A stretch of DNA of 64,000 bases from assembly GCA_963818885.1 (NCBI GenBank), contig CAWFTP010000006.1, forward strand, positions 620,001-684,000. The letters are read 5' to 3'. This document shows, one piece after another, positions 53,084-61,416 of the stretch. The stretch's first letter is position 1; every line of letters begins with the position of its first letter. The position numbers and the translations under genes were made by a program. Source of the stretch: DATFDN01 sp963818885 (GTDB taxonomy: Bacteria; Pseudomonadota; Alphaproteobacteria; Acetobacterales; Acetobacteraceae). The notes below the pieces were generated by a model. It saw only the letters and a program-made list of their open reading frames with translations. It ran no database searches and was not told the origin of the DNA.

Positions 53084-54211
53084 ATGAATTTCGATTTTCC
53101 GGACGAGCTGAAGCAGATGCGCGAGGAGGCGCGGCGCTTCCTCTCGGCGCGCTGTCCGCCGGCCGCATCCCGCCGGGTGCTTGAGGGAGATGGTGCCTCG
53201 TTCGACCGCGACCTCTGGCAGCAGATGGCGACGATGGGATGGATGGGAGCGGCGATTCCGGAGGAGCACGGTGGCGGCGGACTGAGCCATCTCGCGATCT
53301 GCGTGCTGGCCGAGGAACTGGGGCGCGCGATTGCGCCAGTGCCGTTCGCCTCGTCCGTGTATCTCGCGACCGAGGCGATCATGGCGTTCGGCAGCCCGGC
53401 GCAGCAAGCGGCATGGCTGCCCCGGCTGGCTTCGGGTGAAACGATCGGCACGTTCGCCCATGCCGAGGCACCGGGCATTGCCAACCCTGAGCGGCTGCAC
53501 GGAAGCGTCACGGACGGCAGGCTGACCGCCGTCAAACGGGCGGTGCCGGACGGCGAGAGCGCCGATGTCGCCGTCGTCAGCGTGAATGGCGGACATGGAC
53601 CCTGGCTGTACCTCGTGGACCTCGCCGGCCCCGGCGTCGCGCCGGAGGCGGTCCAGACCTTCGATCCCAGCCGGCCGCACGCGACGCTCACCTTCACCGC
53701 CGCGCTGGCCGAGCCGCTGCCGGGCGCGGACAGCGCCGAGCAGGTGCGCCGCCTGCTCGACCGCGCCGCGATCATGCTGGCGTTCGAGCAGCTCGGCGGC
53801 GCCGAGGCGGCGCTCGAGATGGCACGCGACTACGCCAAGCAGCGCTACGCGTTCGGTCGGCCGATCGGCTCCTTCCAGGCGATCAAGCACAAGCTCGCCG
53901 AGGTCTACATCGCGGTCGAGCTGGCGCGCTCGAACGCCTATTACGGCGCCTGGGCGCTGCATACCGACGCTGCCGAGCTGCCGGTCGCGGCCTCCGTCGC
54001 GCGGATCGCCGCTTGCGACGCCGGCTGGCTCGCCACCAAGGAGAACATCCAGACCCACGGCGGCATGGGGTTCACCTGGGAGTATGATTGCCACCTGGAC
54101 CATCGGCGGGCACGGCTGCTCGGCCTCGCGCTTGGGTCGGCGCGGGAGTGGAAGCATCGGTTGGTCGATACGCTGAAGAGCCGCAACGTCAGCGAGATGG
54201 CAAGCGAATGA
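53084..54211 (+). CDS. Acyl-CoA dehydrogenase family protein
   Basis: FAD enzyme of 375 residues from the ATG at 53084 (MNFDFPDELKQMREEARRF). MGWMGAAIPEEHGGGGLSH is the N-terminal domain signature; RYAFGRPIGSFQAIKHKLAEV and ENIQTHGGMGFTWEYDCHLDHRRA are the C-terminal ones. It would introduce a double bond at C2-C3 of an acyl-CoA. The middle domain is shorter and less conserved than in medium-chain dehydrogenases, as in the ACAD forms that work as heterodimers in steroid or cyclic-acid catabolism. Coupled by 4 bases to the alpha/beta hydrolase gene. Confidence 0.9.
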   Translation: MNFDFPDELKQMREEARRFLSARCPPAASRRVLEGDGASFDRDLWQQMATMGWMGAAIPEEHGGGGLSHLAICVLAEELGRAIAPVPFASSVYLATEAIMAFGSPAQQAAWLPRLASGETIGTFAHAEAPGIANPERLHGSVTDGRLTAVKRAVPDGESADVAVVSVNGGHGPWLYLVDLAGPGVAPEAVQTFDPSRPHATLTFTAALAEPLPGADSAEQVRRLLDRAAIMLAFEQLGGAEAALEMARDYAKQRYAFGRPIGSFQAIKHKLAEVYIAVELARSNAYYGAWALHTDAAELPVAASVARIAACDAGWLATKENIQTHGGMGFTWEYDCHLDHRRARLLGLALGSAREWKHRLVDTLKSRNVSEMASE

Positions 54212-55117
54212 AGCGCGCCGCGACGATCCTGGGCCGCCGCATGGCCTATGTGGAGGCGGGGCAGGGGGCGCCGGTGCTGTTCCTGCACGGCAACCCGACC
54301 TCCTCGTTCCTCTGGCGCGATGTCATCCCGCCGGTGGCGCGGACCGCGCGCTGCCTGGCGCCCGATCTGATGGGCATGGGCGACAGCGAGAAGCTGGCGC
54401 CCGACCGAGTACAGTTTCGACACGCACAGCCGCTTCGTCGACGGGTTCATCGACGCGCTGATCCCGCCCGACGAGAAGCTGGTGCTGGTCGTGCACGACT
54501 GGGGTTCGGCGCTCGGCTTCGACTGGGCGCGCCGCCATCCCGACCGGGCGCGGGCGATCGCCTACATGGAGGCGATCGTCCGGCCGCTCTCTGGCTGGGA
54601 GGAGTGGAACCCCGACGCGGCCCGCATCTTCCAGGGCTTCCGCTCCGAGAAGGGCGAGGAGATGATCCTCGAGCGGAACCTGTTCGTCGAGCGCGTGCTG
54701 CCGGGTTCGGTGATCCGGACGCTGACCGAGCCGGAGATGGCGGAGTATCGCCGGCCCTTCCTGCGCCCCGACCATCGCGCGCCGACGCTCGCCTGGCCCC
54801 GCGCCATCCCGATCGGCGGTGAGCCGCCCGATGTGACGGCGCGGGTGCAGGCATATGCCGAGTTCATGGCGACGAGCCAGTTCCCTAAGCTGTTCGTCAA
54901 CGCCGATCCGGGCGCCATCCTGATCGGCGCGCAGCGCGAGTTCTGCCGGAACTGGCCGAACCAGACGGAGGTCACGGTGCCTGGCAAGCACTTCATCCAG
55001 GAAGATTCCGGTCCCGCGATCGGGACCGCCATCGCGGCCTGGATCGAGACTTCGACTCCCCTCTCCGCCCCTCGGGGCGGAGAGGGCCGGGGAGAGGTGG
55101 GGGACGCCGGTTCGTGA
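54208..55117 (+). CDS. Haloalkane dehalogenase-like alpha/beta hydrolase (one frame break)
   Basis: Alpha/beta hydrolase of about 300 residues. The oxyanion site is FLHGNPTSSFLWRDVIP, the nucleophile is Asp in VVHDWGSALGFDWARRHPD, and the base is His in VPGKHFIQEDSG: the haloalkane dehalogenase II pattern, which hydrolyses carbon-halogen bonds. The frame breaks near 54407; removing one C gives APDEYSFDTHSRFVDGFIDAL. The last 16 or so codons (TPLSAPRGGEGRGEVG) are the translation of a family A repeat, so the native C-terminus ends at about AAWIETS. Related families (fluoroacetate dehalogenase, epoxide hydrolase) remain possible. Confidence 0.83.
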
Positions 55118-55251
55118 AACGCACGTCGCGCCGCCGCGCCATTTCCGCGACCTCGCGGCGAGTTTTGCGCGTGAAGGCGATTGGCGTTCGGGCGGTCCTC
55201 ACGGCATATCCCCACCTCTCCCCGACCCTCTCCGCCCCAGGGCGGAGAGGG
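55059..55251. repeat. Inverted pair of family A palindromes
   Basis: Left element 55059-55102 (13-bp stem plus tail GGGGAGAGGTGGG) and right element 55210-55251 (tail CCCACCTCTCCCC plus 12-bp stem) are arranged tail to tail, as in the pair at 6665-6788 but 107 bases apart. The left element supplies the last codons of the dehalogenase-like gene, and the right one ends 29 bases before holB. The spacer shows no gene. Confidence 0.82.
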
Positions 55252-55280
55252 AGGTGCCGCGAGCCTCTCGCCGGGATACC

Positions 55281-56299
55281 GTGAGCGAGCCACCCGAACC
55301 CCGCGCCAACCCGACCCTGATCGGCCACCAGGCGGCGGAGGCGGCGCTGCTCGGCGCGCTCCGCGGCGGGCGGATGCACCACGCCTGGATGATCACCGGC
55401 CCGGATGGGGTCGGGAAGGCAACGCTCGCCTTCCGCTTCGCCCGCCGCCTGCTCGCCGGGCCAGGCGACACGCTGGAGTTGGCGCCGGAGCACCCGGTGT
55501 TCCGCCGCGTGGCGGCGGGCGCGCATGCCGATTTGTTCACCCTCCAGCGTACGATGGGGTCGGACGGCAAGAAGCTGCGCGCCGAGATCGGCGTCGACGA
55601 CGTGCGGGCGGCCAACGCCTTCCTGCGGCTGACGCCCGCCGAGGGCGGCTGGCGGGTCGTCATCGTTGATCGCGCCGACGAGCTGAATTGCAACGCCGCC
55701 AATGCCTTGCTGAAGATTCTGGAAGAGCCGCCGGCACGGGCGCTGCTGCTGCTCGTCTGTGCCTCCCCCGGACGCCTGCCGGTCACCTTGCGCAGCCGCT
55801 GCCGGCGCCTGCCGCTGCATCCGCTGAGCGAAGAGGACATGACCCGGCTGCTCGCGACCTACCTGCCGGGCGTTGCGGAGGAGGAGCGCGACCGGCTGGC
55901 GGCGCTTGCGGAGGGTTCGCCGGGTCGCGCTCTCCTGTTGCGCGACGCGGAGGGCGTGGCACTCGCCGGGCTGGTGGACGAGGTGCTCGCGGGCCTTCCG
56001 GACCTGCCGGATGGCGGCTGGGGCGTCGCCGACCGGCTGGGCCGGGGGAGGGGGCGTTCTCCACCTTCATGGACCTCCTGCGCGCCGCCATCGCCGCCGC
56101 CGTTCGCGCCGCGGCGCGTGGACGCGCCGATCCCGATCAGGCTCGGCTCGCCTCCCTGCATCCCCTTGATGACTGGGCAGGCGTGTGGCAGGCGCTCACA
56201 GAACTACAGGACGAAACTGAGCGGTTCGCGCTGGAGAGGCGGCAGGCCGTCCTGTCCGGCCTGCGCCTGCTTCGCGAACCACGGCACGACATGACATGA
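55281..56299 (+). CDS. holB: DNA polymerase III delta' subunit (one frame break)
   Basis: Clamp-loader subunit of about 339 residues. AAA+ features: LIGHQAAEAALLGALRGGRMHHAWMITG, Walker A GPDGVGKAT, and the sensor region NALLKILEEPPARALLLLV with SRCRRLPLHPL. The frame breaks near 56048 in GGGGGAGGGGG; restoring one lost base gives LGRGEGAFSTFMDLLRAA and a frame ending at 56299. The start is the GTG at 55281, just behind the repeat. It overlaps metG by 4 bases. tmk, often upstream of holB, is missing. Confidence 0.88.
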
Positions 56300-57832
56300 A
56301 GACAAAGACCTATATCACGACGCCGATCTATTACGTGAACGGCGCCCCGCATATCGGCCACGCCTATACCTCGATCGCCGCCGACGTGCTGGCGCGCTTC
56401 AAGCGGCTGGACGGGCACGACGTCTTCTTCCTGACCGGCACCGACGAGCATGGACAGAAGGTGGAGCAGGCGGCGGCGGAGGCCGGGCTCGATCCGCAAG
56501 CCTACACGGATCGGATTTCCGCCGATTTCCGCGACGTGGCCGACAAGATGGCAATCTCGTACGACGACTTCATCCGCACCACCGAGCCGCGCCACAAGGT
56601 CTCGTGCACCGAGCTGTGGCGGCGAATCGATGCCGCCGGGCAGATTTATCTCGGCGACTACGAGGGATGGTACGCGGTCCGCGACGAGGCGTTCTACGAC
56701 GAGGCCGAGCTCAACACCCTCGCCGACGGAACCAAGCTCGCGCCGAGCGGCGCGCCGGTCGCCTGGGTGCGCGAGCCGTCCTATTTCTTCCGCCTCTCGG
56801 CATTCCGGGACAAGCTCCTGCAACTCTACGAGGAGCAGCCCGACTTCATCGCCCCGCAGAGCAGCCGCAACGAGGTCATGAGCTTCGTGCGCGCCGGGCT
56901 GAACGACCTGTCCATCAGCCGCACCAGCTTCAGCTGGGGCATCCCGGTGCCAGGGGCGCCGGGCCATGTCATGTACGTCTGGCTCGACGCGCTCAACAAC
57001 TATGTCACCGCCTGCGGCTTCCCCGACGAAACCGCGCCGCGCTGGCGGTTCTGGCCCGCCGACGTGCATGTCGTCGGCAAGGAGATCATGCGCTTCCACG
57101 CGGTGATCTGGCCGGCGCTGCTGATGGCAGCCGGGCTCGCCCTGCCCCGCCGCGTCTCCGCCAACGGCTGGTGGACGGTCGAGGGCGAGAAGATGAGCAA
57201 GTCGCTAGGCAACGTGATCGAAGCGCGCGAGCTGGCGGCGAAATACGGCCTCGATCAAGTGCGCTACTTTTTGCTGCGCGAGAAGCCGTTCGGCGGCGAC
57301 GGCTCGATCCGCTTCCAGTCCCTGGCGACACGGATCAACGTCGAGCTGGCGAACGACCTCGGGCAATCTGGCGCAGCGCATGCTGACCCTGATCGCGCGC
57401 AACTGCGACGCAAGGCTGCCGGGGCAGCGGGCGCTGACCGAGGACGATGCCGGGCTCCTCGCGGCGGCGGCGGCGCTGCCCGGCCTCCTGCGCGAGCGGC
57501 TCGACCGGCAGGCGTTCCACGAGGCGCTGGAGGAGGTCTGGAAGGTGATCCGCGCGGCCAACGCCTATATCGACCGGCAGGCGCCCTGGGCGCTGCGCAA
57601 GACCGACCCCGCCCGGATGAACGCGGTGCTGCGCGTGCTCGCGGACACGCTTCGAAGCATCGCCACCGTGCTGCAGCCGTTCATGCCCGGCTCCATGGCG
57701 CGGATGCTCGATCAGCTCGGCGTGCCGGAGGGCGCGCGCACGATCGCCGCGCTGGGGACGCCGCTCCCCGAGGGAACCGCGCTGCCGCCACCCGTCGGGG
57801 TCTTCCCGCGTTATGTGGAAAACGCGGCGTAG
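56296..57832 (+). CDS. metG: Methionyl-tRNA synthetase (one frame break)
   Basis: Essential class I tRNA synthetase of about 511 residues charging tRNA-Met. The HIGH motif is PHIGHAY and KMSKS is EKMSKSLGN; the zinc knuckle Cys residues of other types are absent (YEGWYAVRDEAFYDEAEL), as usual for Alphaproteobacteria. After VELANDLG the frame changes; removing one G from GGG near 57362 gives NDLGNLAQRMLTLIARN and continues to the TAG at 57832. An intact essential gene is expected, so the break is almost surely a sequence error. Confidence 0.93.
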
Positions 57833-57839
57833 GACGCTG

Positions 57840-58613
57840 ATGCTGGTCGATTCGCACTGCCATCTCGACTACTTCGCGGCATCCGAGCTGCCGGACGTGC
57901 TCGCCCGCGCCGAGGCCGCCGAGGTGCATGAGATGGTCACCATCGGCACCACGATGGAGCAGTCGCCCCGCGCCGTCGCGCTCGCCGAGGCGCTCGGGAA
58001 CGTCTGGTGCACGGTCGGCGTGCATCCGCATCATGCAGCCGAGGCACCGATCCCGCACCCCGCGACCCTCGCCCGCATGGCCGAGCACGCGAAGGTCATC
58101 GGCATCGGCGAGTCCGGGCTCGACTATTTCTACGATCGGTCCCCTCGGGAGATACAGCAGGAGAACTTCCGGGCCCATATCCGCGCCGCCCGCCTCTCCG
58201 GCCTGCCGCTCGCGATCCACGCCCGCGACGCGGACGAGGACATTGCCAGAATCCTGCAGGAAGAACGCGATAGCGGCGGTGACTTCGACTTCCTCCTGCA
58301 CTGCTTCAGCTCCTCGCGCCGGCTCGCCGAGCTCGGGGTGCAGATGGGCGGGTTCGTCAGCTTCTCCGGCATCCTGACCTTCCCGAAATCCAACGAATTG
58401 CGGGAGATCGCGCGCGACCTTCCGGCCGAGCGGCTGCTGGTCGAGACCGACGCGCCCTACCTCGCCCCGGTCCCGGTGCGCGGCAAGCGCAACGAGCCCG
58501 CCAATGTCCGCCACACCGCGATCGTGCTCGCTGGCATCCGTGGGATTCCGCTGGAGGAGCTGGCGGCGCTGACCACCGCCAACTTCCTGCGCCTGTTCCG
58601 CAAGGCCGACTGA
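57840..58613 (+). CDS. TatD-family deoxyribonuclease
   Basis: Metal-dependent hydrolase of 257 residues (TIM-barrel amidohydrolase superfamily). Metal ligands: MLVDSHCHLDYF, IGIGESGLDYFYD, IHARDADED, HCFSSSRR and VETDAPYLAPVP. TatD proteins are 3'-5' DNases or D-aminoacyl-tRNA deacylases. It follows metG by 7 bases and precedes the MBL gene directly, the common order metG-tatD-MBL in Alphaproteobacteria. Confidence 0.94.
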   Translation: MLVDSHCHLDYFAASELPDVLARAEAAEVHEMVTIGTTMEQSPRAVALAEALGNVWCTVGVHPHHAAEAPIPHPATLARMAEHAKVIGIGESGLDYFYDRSPREIQQENFRAHIRAARLSGLPLAIHARDADEDIARILQEERDSGGDFDFLLHCFSSSRRLAELGVQMGGFVSFSGILTFPKSNELREIARDLPAERLLVETDAPYLAPVPVRGKRNEPANVRHTAIVLAGIRGIPLEELAALTTANFLRLFRKAD

Positions 58614-59402
58614 ATGCGGGTGACGATCCTGGGCTGCGGCCCCTCGGTCGGCGTGCCGATGATCGGCGGCGCGGACGGGGCGGGGGAGTGGGGCGTGTGC
58701 GATCCCGCCGAGCCGCGTAACCGCCGCTCTCGCTCCTCCATCGTGATCGAACGCGCCGGCGCGCGCCTCCTGGTCGACACCGCGCCGGAGCTGCGGACTC
58801 AGCTGCTGTCCTGCGCGATCGGCCGGGTGGACGCCGTGCTCTACACCCACGCCCATGCCGACCACATCACCGGCCTCGACGACGTGCGCTCGCTGAATCG
58901 TACCGCGCAGCGTCCGCTGGAGGCGTTCGGGACCAGGGCGACGCTCGCCGAGCTCGAGCGGCGCTTCGGCTACGCCTTCCGTCCGTGGGAGCCGCCCGGC
59001 TTCTTCCGCCCGGTGCTTATCCCGCGCGAGATCGCCGCCGGCCAGAGCGTCCGCATGGCCGGGATGGAGGTCGCGCTTTTCGAGCAGGATCATGGGTTTA
59101 CAACGACGTTAGGGCTGCGGGTCGGCGGCTTCGGCTACTCGACCGACGTGGTGCGGATGGACGAGGCGGGGTTCGCCGCGCTCGCCGGGATCGACACCTG
59201 GGTCGTCGGCTGCTTCTGCCGCGCTCCGCACAACACGCACGCGCATGTCGGCCTCGTGCTCGACTGGGTCGCGCGGCTCGGCGTGCGCCGGACCGTACTG
59301 ACCCACATGGGCACCGACCTCGACTGGGCGTGGCTCGCGGCGAACCTGCCGGCGGGCGTCGAGGGCGGATTCGACGGGATGGTGCTGGAGGTGGCTGATT
59401 AG
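58614..59402 (+). CDS. MBL-fold hydrolase, PhnP-like
   Basis: A 262-residue metallo-beta-lactamase-fold protein. TILGCGPSVGVPMIGG and RNRRSRSSIVIE begin it; zinc motif YTHAHADHITGLDD; later His in FEQDHGFTTTLG and LTHMGTDLD. PhnP acts as a phosphoribosyl cyclic phosphodiesterase, but members behind tatD have no phosphonate genes nearby and their substrate is unknown. The ATG abuts the tatD stop. Last gene of the holB-metG-tatD unit. Confidence 0.92.
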   Translation: MRVTILGCGPSVGVPMIGGADGAGEWGVCDPAEPRNRRSRSSIVIERAGARLLVDTAPELRTQLLSCAIGRVDAVLYTHAHADHITGLDDVRSLNRTAQRPLEAFGTRATLAELERRFGYAFRPWEPPGFFRPVLIPREIAAGQSVRMAGMEVALFEQDHGFTTTLGLRVGGFGYSTDVVRMDEAGFAALAGIDTWVVGCFCRAPHNTHAHVGLVLDWVARLGVRRTVLTHMGTDLDWAWLAANLPAGVEGGFDGMVLEVAD

Positions 59403-59473
59403 GGTCGTGAGATCAATTGCATAGGCACACTTCCTAAGAACACGGCTTGGATAGACGGCGTCGGCGCCCAAAC

Positions 59474-59600
59474 TGTACAACAAAGCGTTTTCAGCCCGCT
59501 TCGTAATGTCCGAAACGTACAATAGGCCGGTTTTGCGGGCTCGGCCCCGGGCCCGGGATGTACAACCGGACCGGCTAACCGGACTCGCGTAGGCGAGCCA
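59474..59600. repeat. Imperfect direct repeat, about 42-bp period
   Basis: GTACAA recurs at 59475, 59517 and 59560, spacing 42 and 43. Within each unit a TTTTC/G-CNGCCCGC-like core follows at the same offset (GCGTTTTCAGCCCGCTTCG and CCGGTTTTGCGGGCTCGGCC). Two full units and the start of a third lie in the 284-base gap between the PhnP-like gene and the permease gene. No open frame with a credible start crosses it; on the minus strand it reads as a 14-residue periodic peptide, which is likely incidental. Confidence 0.6.
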
Positions 59601-59686
59601 TACGGCTGGCAAAGTGGCGGCGACGGCTCGTCGAGCACCGCCTTGAAGGTCTGCATGAACGTCTGCGCGACGAAGCGCGAAGCCGC

Positions 59687-60502
59687 TCACCCGTTCACCG
59701 CCCCAGCCACCAACCCACGCACGATATAACGCTGCACGCATAGCGCGAGGCCGAGCACCGGCAGCGTGATGAAGGTCGCGGCCGCCATCAGCGTGCCCCA
59801 CTGGATCGAGTTGTAGCCGATATAACCCAGCACGGCGACCGGCAGCGTCTTGGTCCGCTCATTGGATAATACCAACGCGAACAGGAAGTTGTTCCAGGAC
59901 GCGATGAAGGCGAGCACCGACGTCGCCGCGATCCCCTGAATGCTCAACGGCACCACAATGCGCGCCAGCACGCCCGCGAGCGAGCAGCCGTCGATCATCG
60001 CCGCCTGCTCGACTTCGGCCGGGATCGCCTCGATGAAGCCGACCATCATCCAGACCGTGAGCGGCAGGGTGAAGATCAGGTGGCTCGCGATGAGGCTGGT
60101 GTAGCTGCCGACAAGGTGGAGGTTCAGGAACATCACGAACAGCGGGATCAGGAACGCGATCCCCGGCGCCATGCGCGCCGCCAGCAGCACGATGCCGATC
60201 GCGGTGCGCCGGTATCGCGCCAGCGCGTAGGCGGCGGGAATGCCGAACGCCAGCCCGATCAGGGTGGCGCCGGCGGCAACGACCGTGCTGTTGAACACGT
60301 AACGCGGGAACGCGTTGTCGGCGAACACCTCGTGATAGTTCGCAAGCGTCGGACGGAACGCGAACACCGGCGGATAGGCGAGGAAATCGACGGTGTTCTT
60401 GAACGAGCCGAGCACCATCCAGGCAAGCGGGGCGAGGAACGCCCCGACCACGACCCAGCCAACGATTGTCAGCGCGGCAACGTGCAGGGGATGGCGTCTC
60501 AT
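59687..60502 (-). CDS. Sugar-type ABC permease, MalG-like
   Basis: A 271-residue permease with six membrane segments. EAA loop: VEQAAMIDGCSLAGVLARIVVPLSIQG; late signature SWNNFLFALVLSNERTKTLPVAV, nearly the same as in the permease at 42657. The ATG at 60502 overlaps the previous stop (ATGA). Last gene of a three-gene importer without ATPase; the 42-bp repeat lies downstream. Confidence 0.93.
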   Translation of the reverse strand: MRRHPLHVAALTIVGWVVVGAFLAPLAWMVLGSFKNTVDFLAYPPVFAFRPTLANYHEVFADNAFPRYVFNSTVVAAGATLIGLAFGIPAAYALARYRRTAIGIVLLAARMAPGIAFLIPLFVMFLNLHLVGSYTSLIASHLIFTLPLTVWMMVGFIEAIPAEVEQAAMIDGCSLAGVLARIVVPLSIQGIAATSVLAFIASWNNFLFALVLSNERTKTLPVAVLGYIGYNSIQWGTLMAAATFITLPVLGLALCVQRYIVRGLVAGAVNG

Positions 60503-61416
60503 GCCACCACCACGCGGCGCAGTCGGATCAGCCCCAAGGTGCACACCAGCACCAGGGCGAACAGCACCAACGCGACGACGGAGCCGTAGCCGATCTTATC
60601 GTACGACAGCGCGACCAGATAGTTGTACAGGTTCATCGTCTCCGACGAGTGGCCCGGGCCGCCGCCGGTCATGACATAGATGATGTCGATTACCTTCAGA
60701 AGGTCCATCACCCGAAGCATCGCCGCGACCAGCAGGGTCGGCGCCAGCAGCGGGAAGGTGATGAACCGAAATCGCTGCCATGCGGAGGCGCCATCGACGC
60801 GGGCGGCCTCGAATGGTTCGGGCGGCAACGCAGCCAGGCCGGCGGTGCAGATCAGCGCCACCATGGGCGTCCACATCCACCCGTCGACGATCACCAGGGT
60901 CGGGACCACCCAGGCCGGGTCGGCGAGCCAAAGCGGCGGGTGGCCAACACCGATCAGCGCGAACAGGAAGCGCACGATGCCGAGCGAGGGGTCGAGCATC
61001 ACCACCCAGACCAGCCCCATCGCGGCCGGTGTCGCCACCATCGGCAGGATGAGCAGCGCACGCAGCAGATCGCGGCCGGGAAACCGCTGATCGAGCAGCA
61101 GCGCGATGCCAAGCCCGGCGGGGATGTTGGTGATCACCCCGAGGGCGGTGAAATAGAGCGTGCGCCAGAGCGAGCCGGTGAAGCGCGGATCGTCGATCAA
61201 CGCCTCGAAGTTGCGCGCGCCAACGAAGGCCGGCGGCGCGAAGCCCACCAGCGACCAGCGGTGCAGGCTCATGTAGATCAGGTAGAGGAGCGGGAATCCC
61301 ATCACCAGCGCCATCGCGAGCAGCGCCGGCGCGGTCAGCAATTCCGGCGCGAAGGAGCGGCGACCGCGGTGGGCGAGGACGCGCGGCAGCGCGACCGACG
61401 CCGCTCCGTCAGCCAT
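60499..61416 (-). CDS. Sugar-type ABC permease, MalF-like
   Basis: A 305-residue permease. LLTAPALLAMALVMGFPLLYLIYMSLH is the first membrane segment; EAA loop FEAARVDGASAWQRFRFITFPLLAP; IIYVMTGGGPGHSSETMNLYNYLVA. Its start overlaps the binding-protein stop by 8 bases. It resembles the permease at 43499 in order and motif, so this operon and the 42.6-45.7 kb operon are paralogous systems. Confidence 0.93.
   Translation of the reverse strand: MADGAASVALPRVLAHRGRRSFAPELLTAPALLAMALVMGFPLLYLIYMSLHRWSLVGFAPPAFVGARNFEALIDDPRFTGSLWRTLYFTALGVITNIPAGLGIALLLDQRFPGRDLLRALLILPMVATPAAMGLVWVVMLDPSLGIVRFLFALIGVGHPPLWLADPAWVVPTLVIVDGWMWTPMVALICTAGLAALPPEPFEAARVDGASAWQRFRFITFPLLAPTLLVAAMLRVMDLLKVIDIIYVMTGGGPGHSSETMNLYNYLVALSYDKIGYGSVVALVLFALVLVCTLGLIRLRRVVVA

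Noticed and set aside
57355..57370. Programmed frameshifting in metG
   Set aside because: No slippery heptamer and many unrelated genes show the same one-base pattern in this window; sequence error is simpler.
59474..59600. CRISPR array at the 42-bp repeat
   Set aside because: Units are contiguous and diverged, only two to three copies, no unique spacers between identical repeats, and no cas genes in the window.
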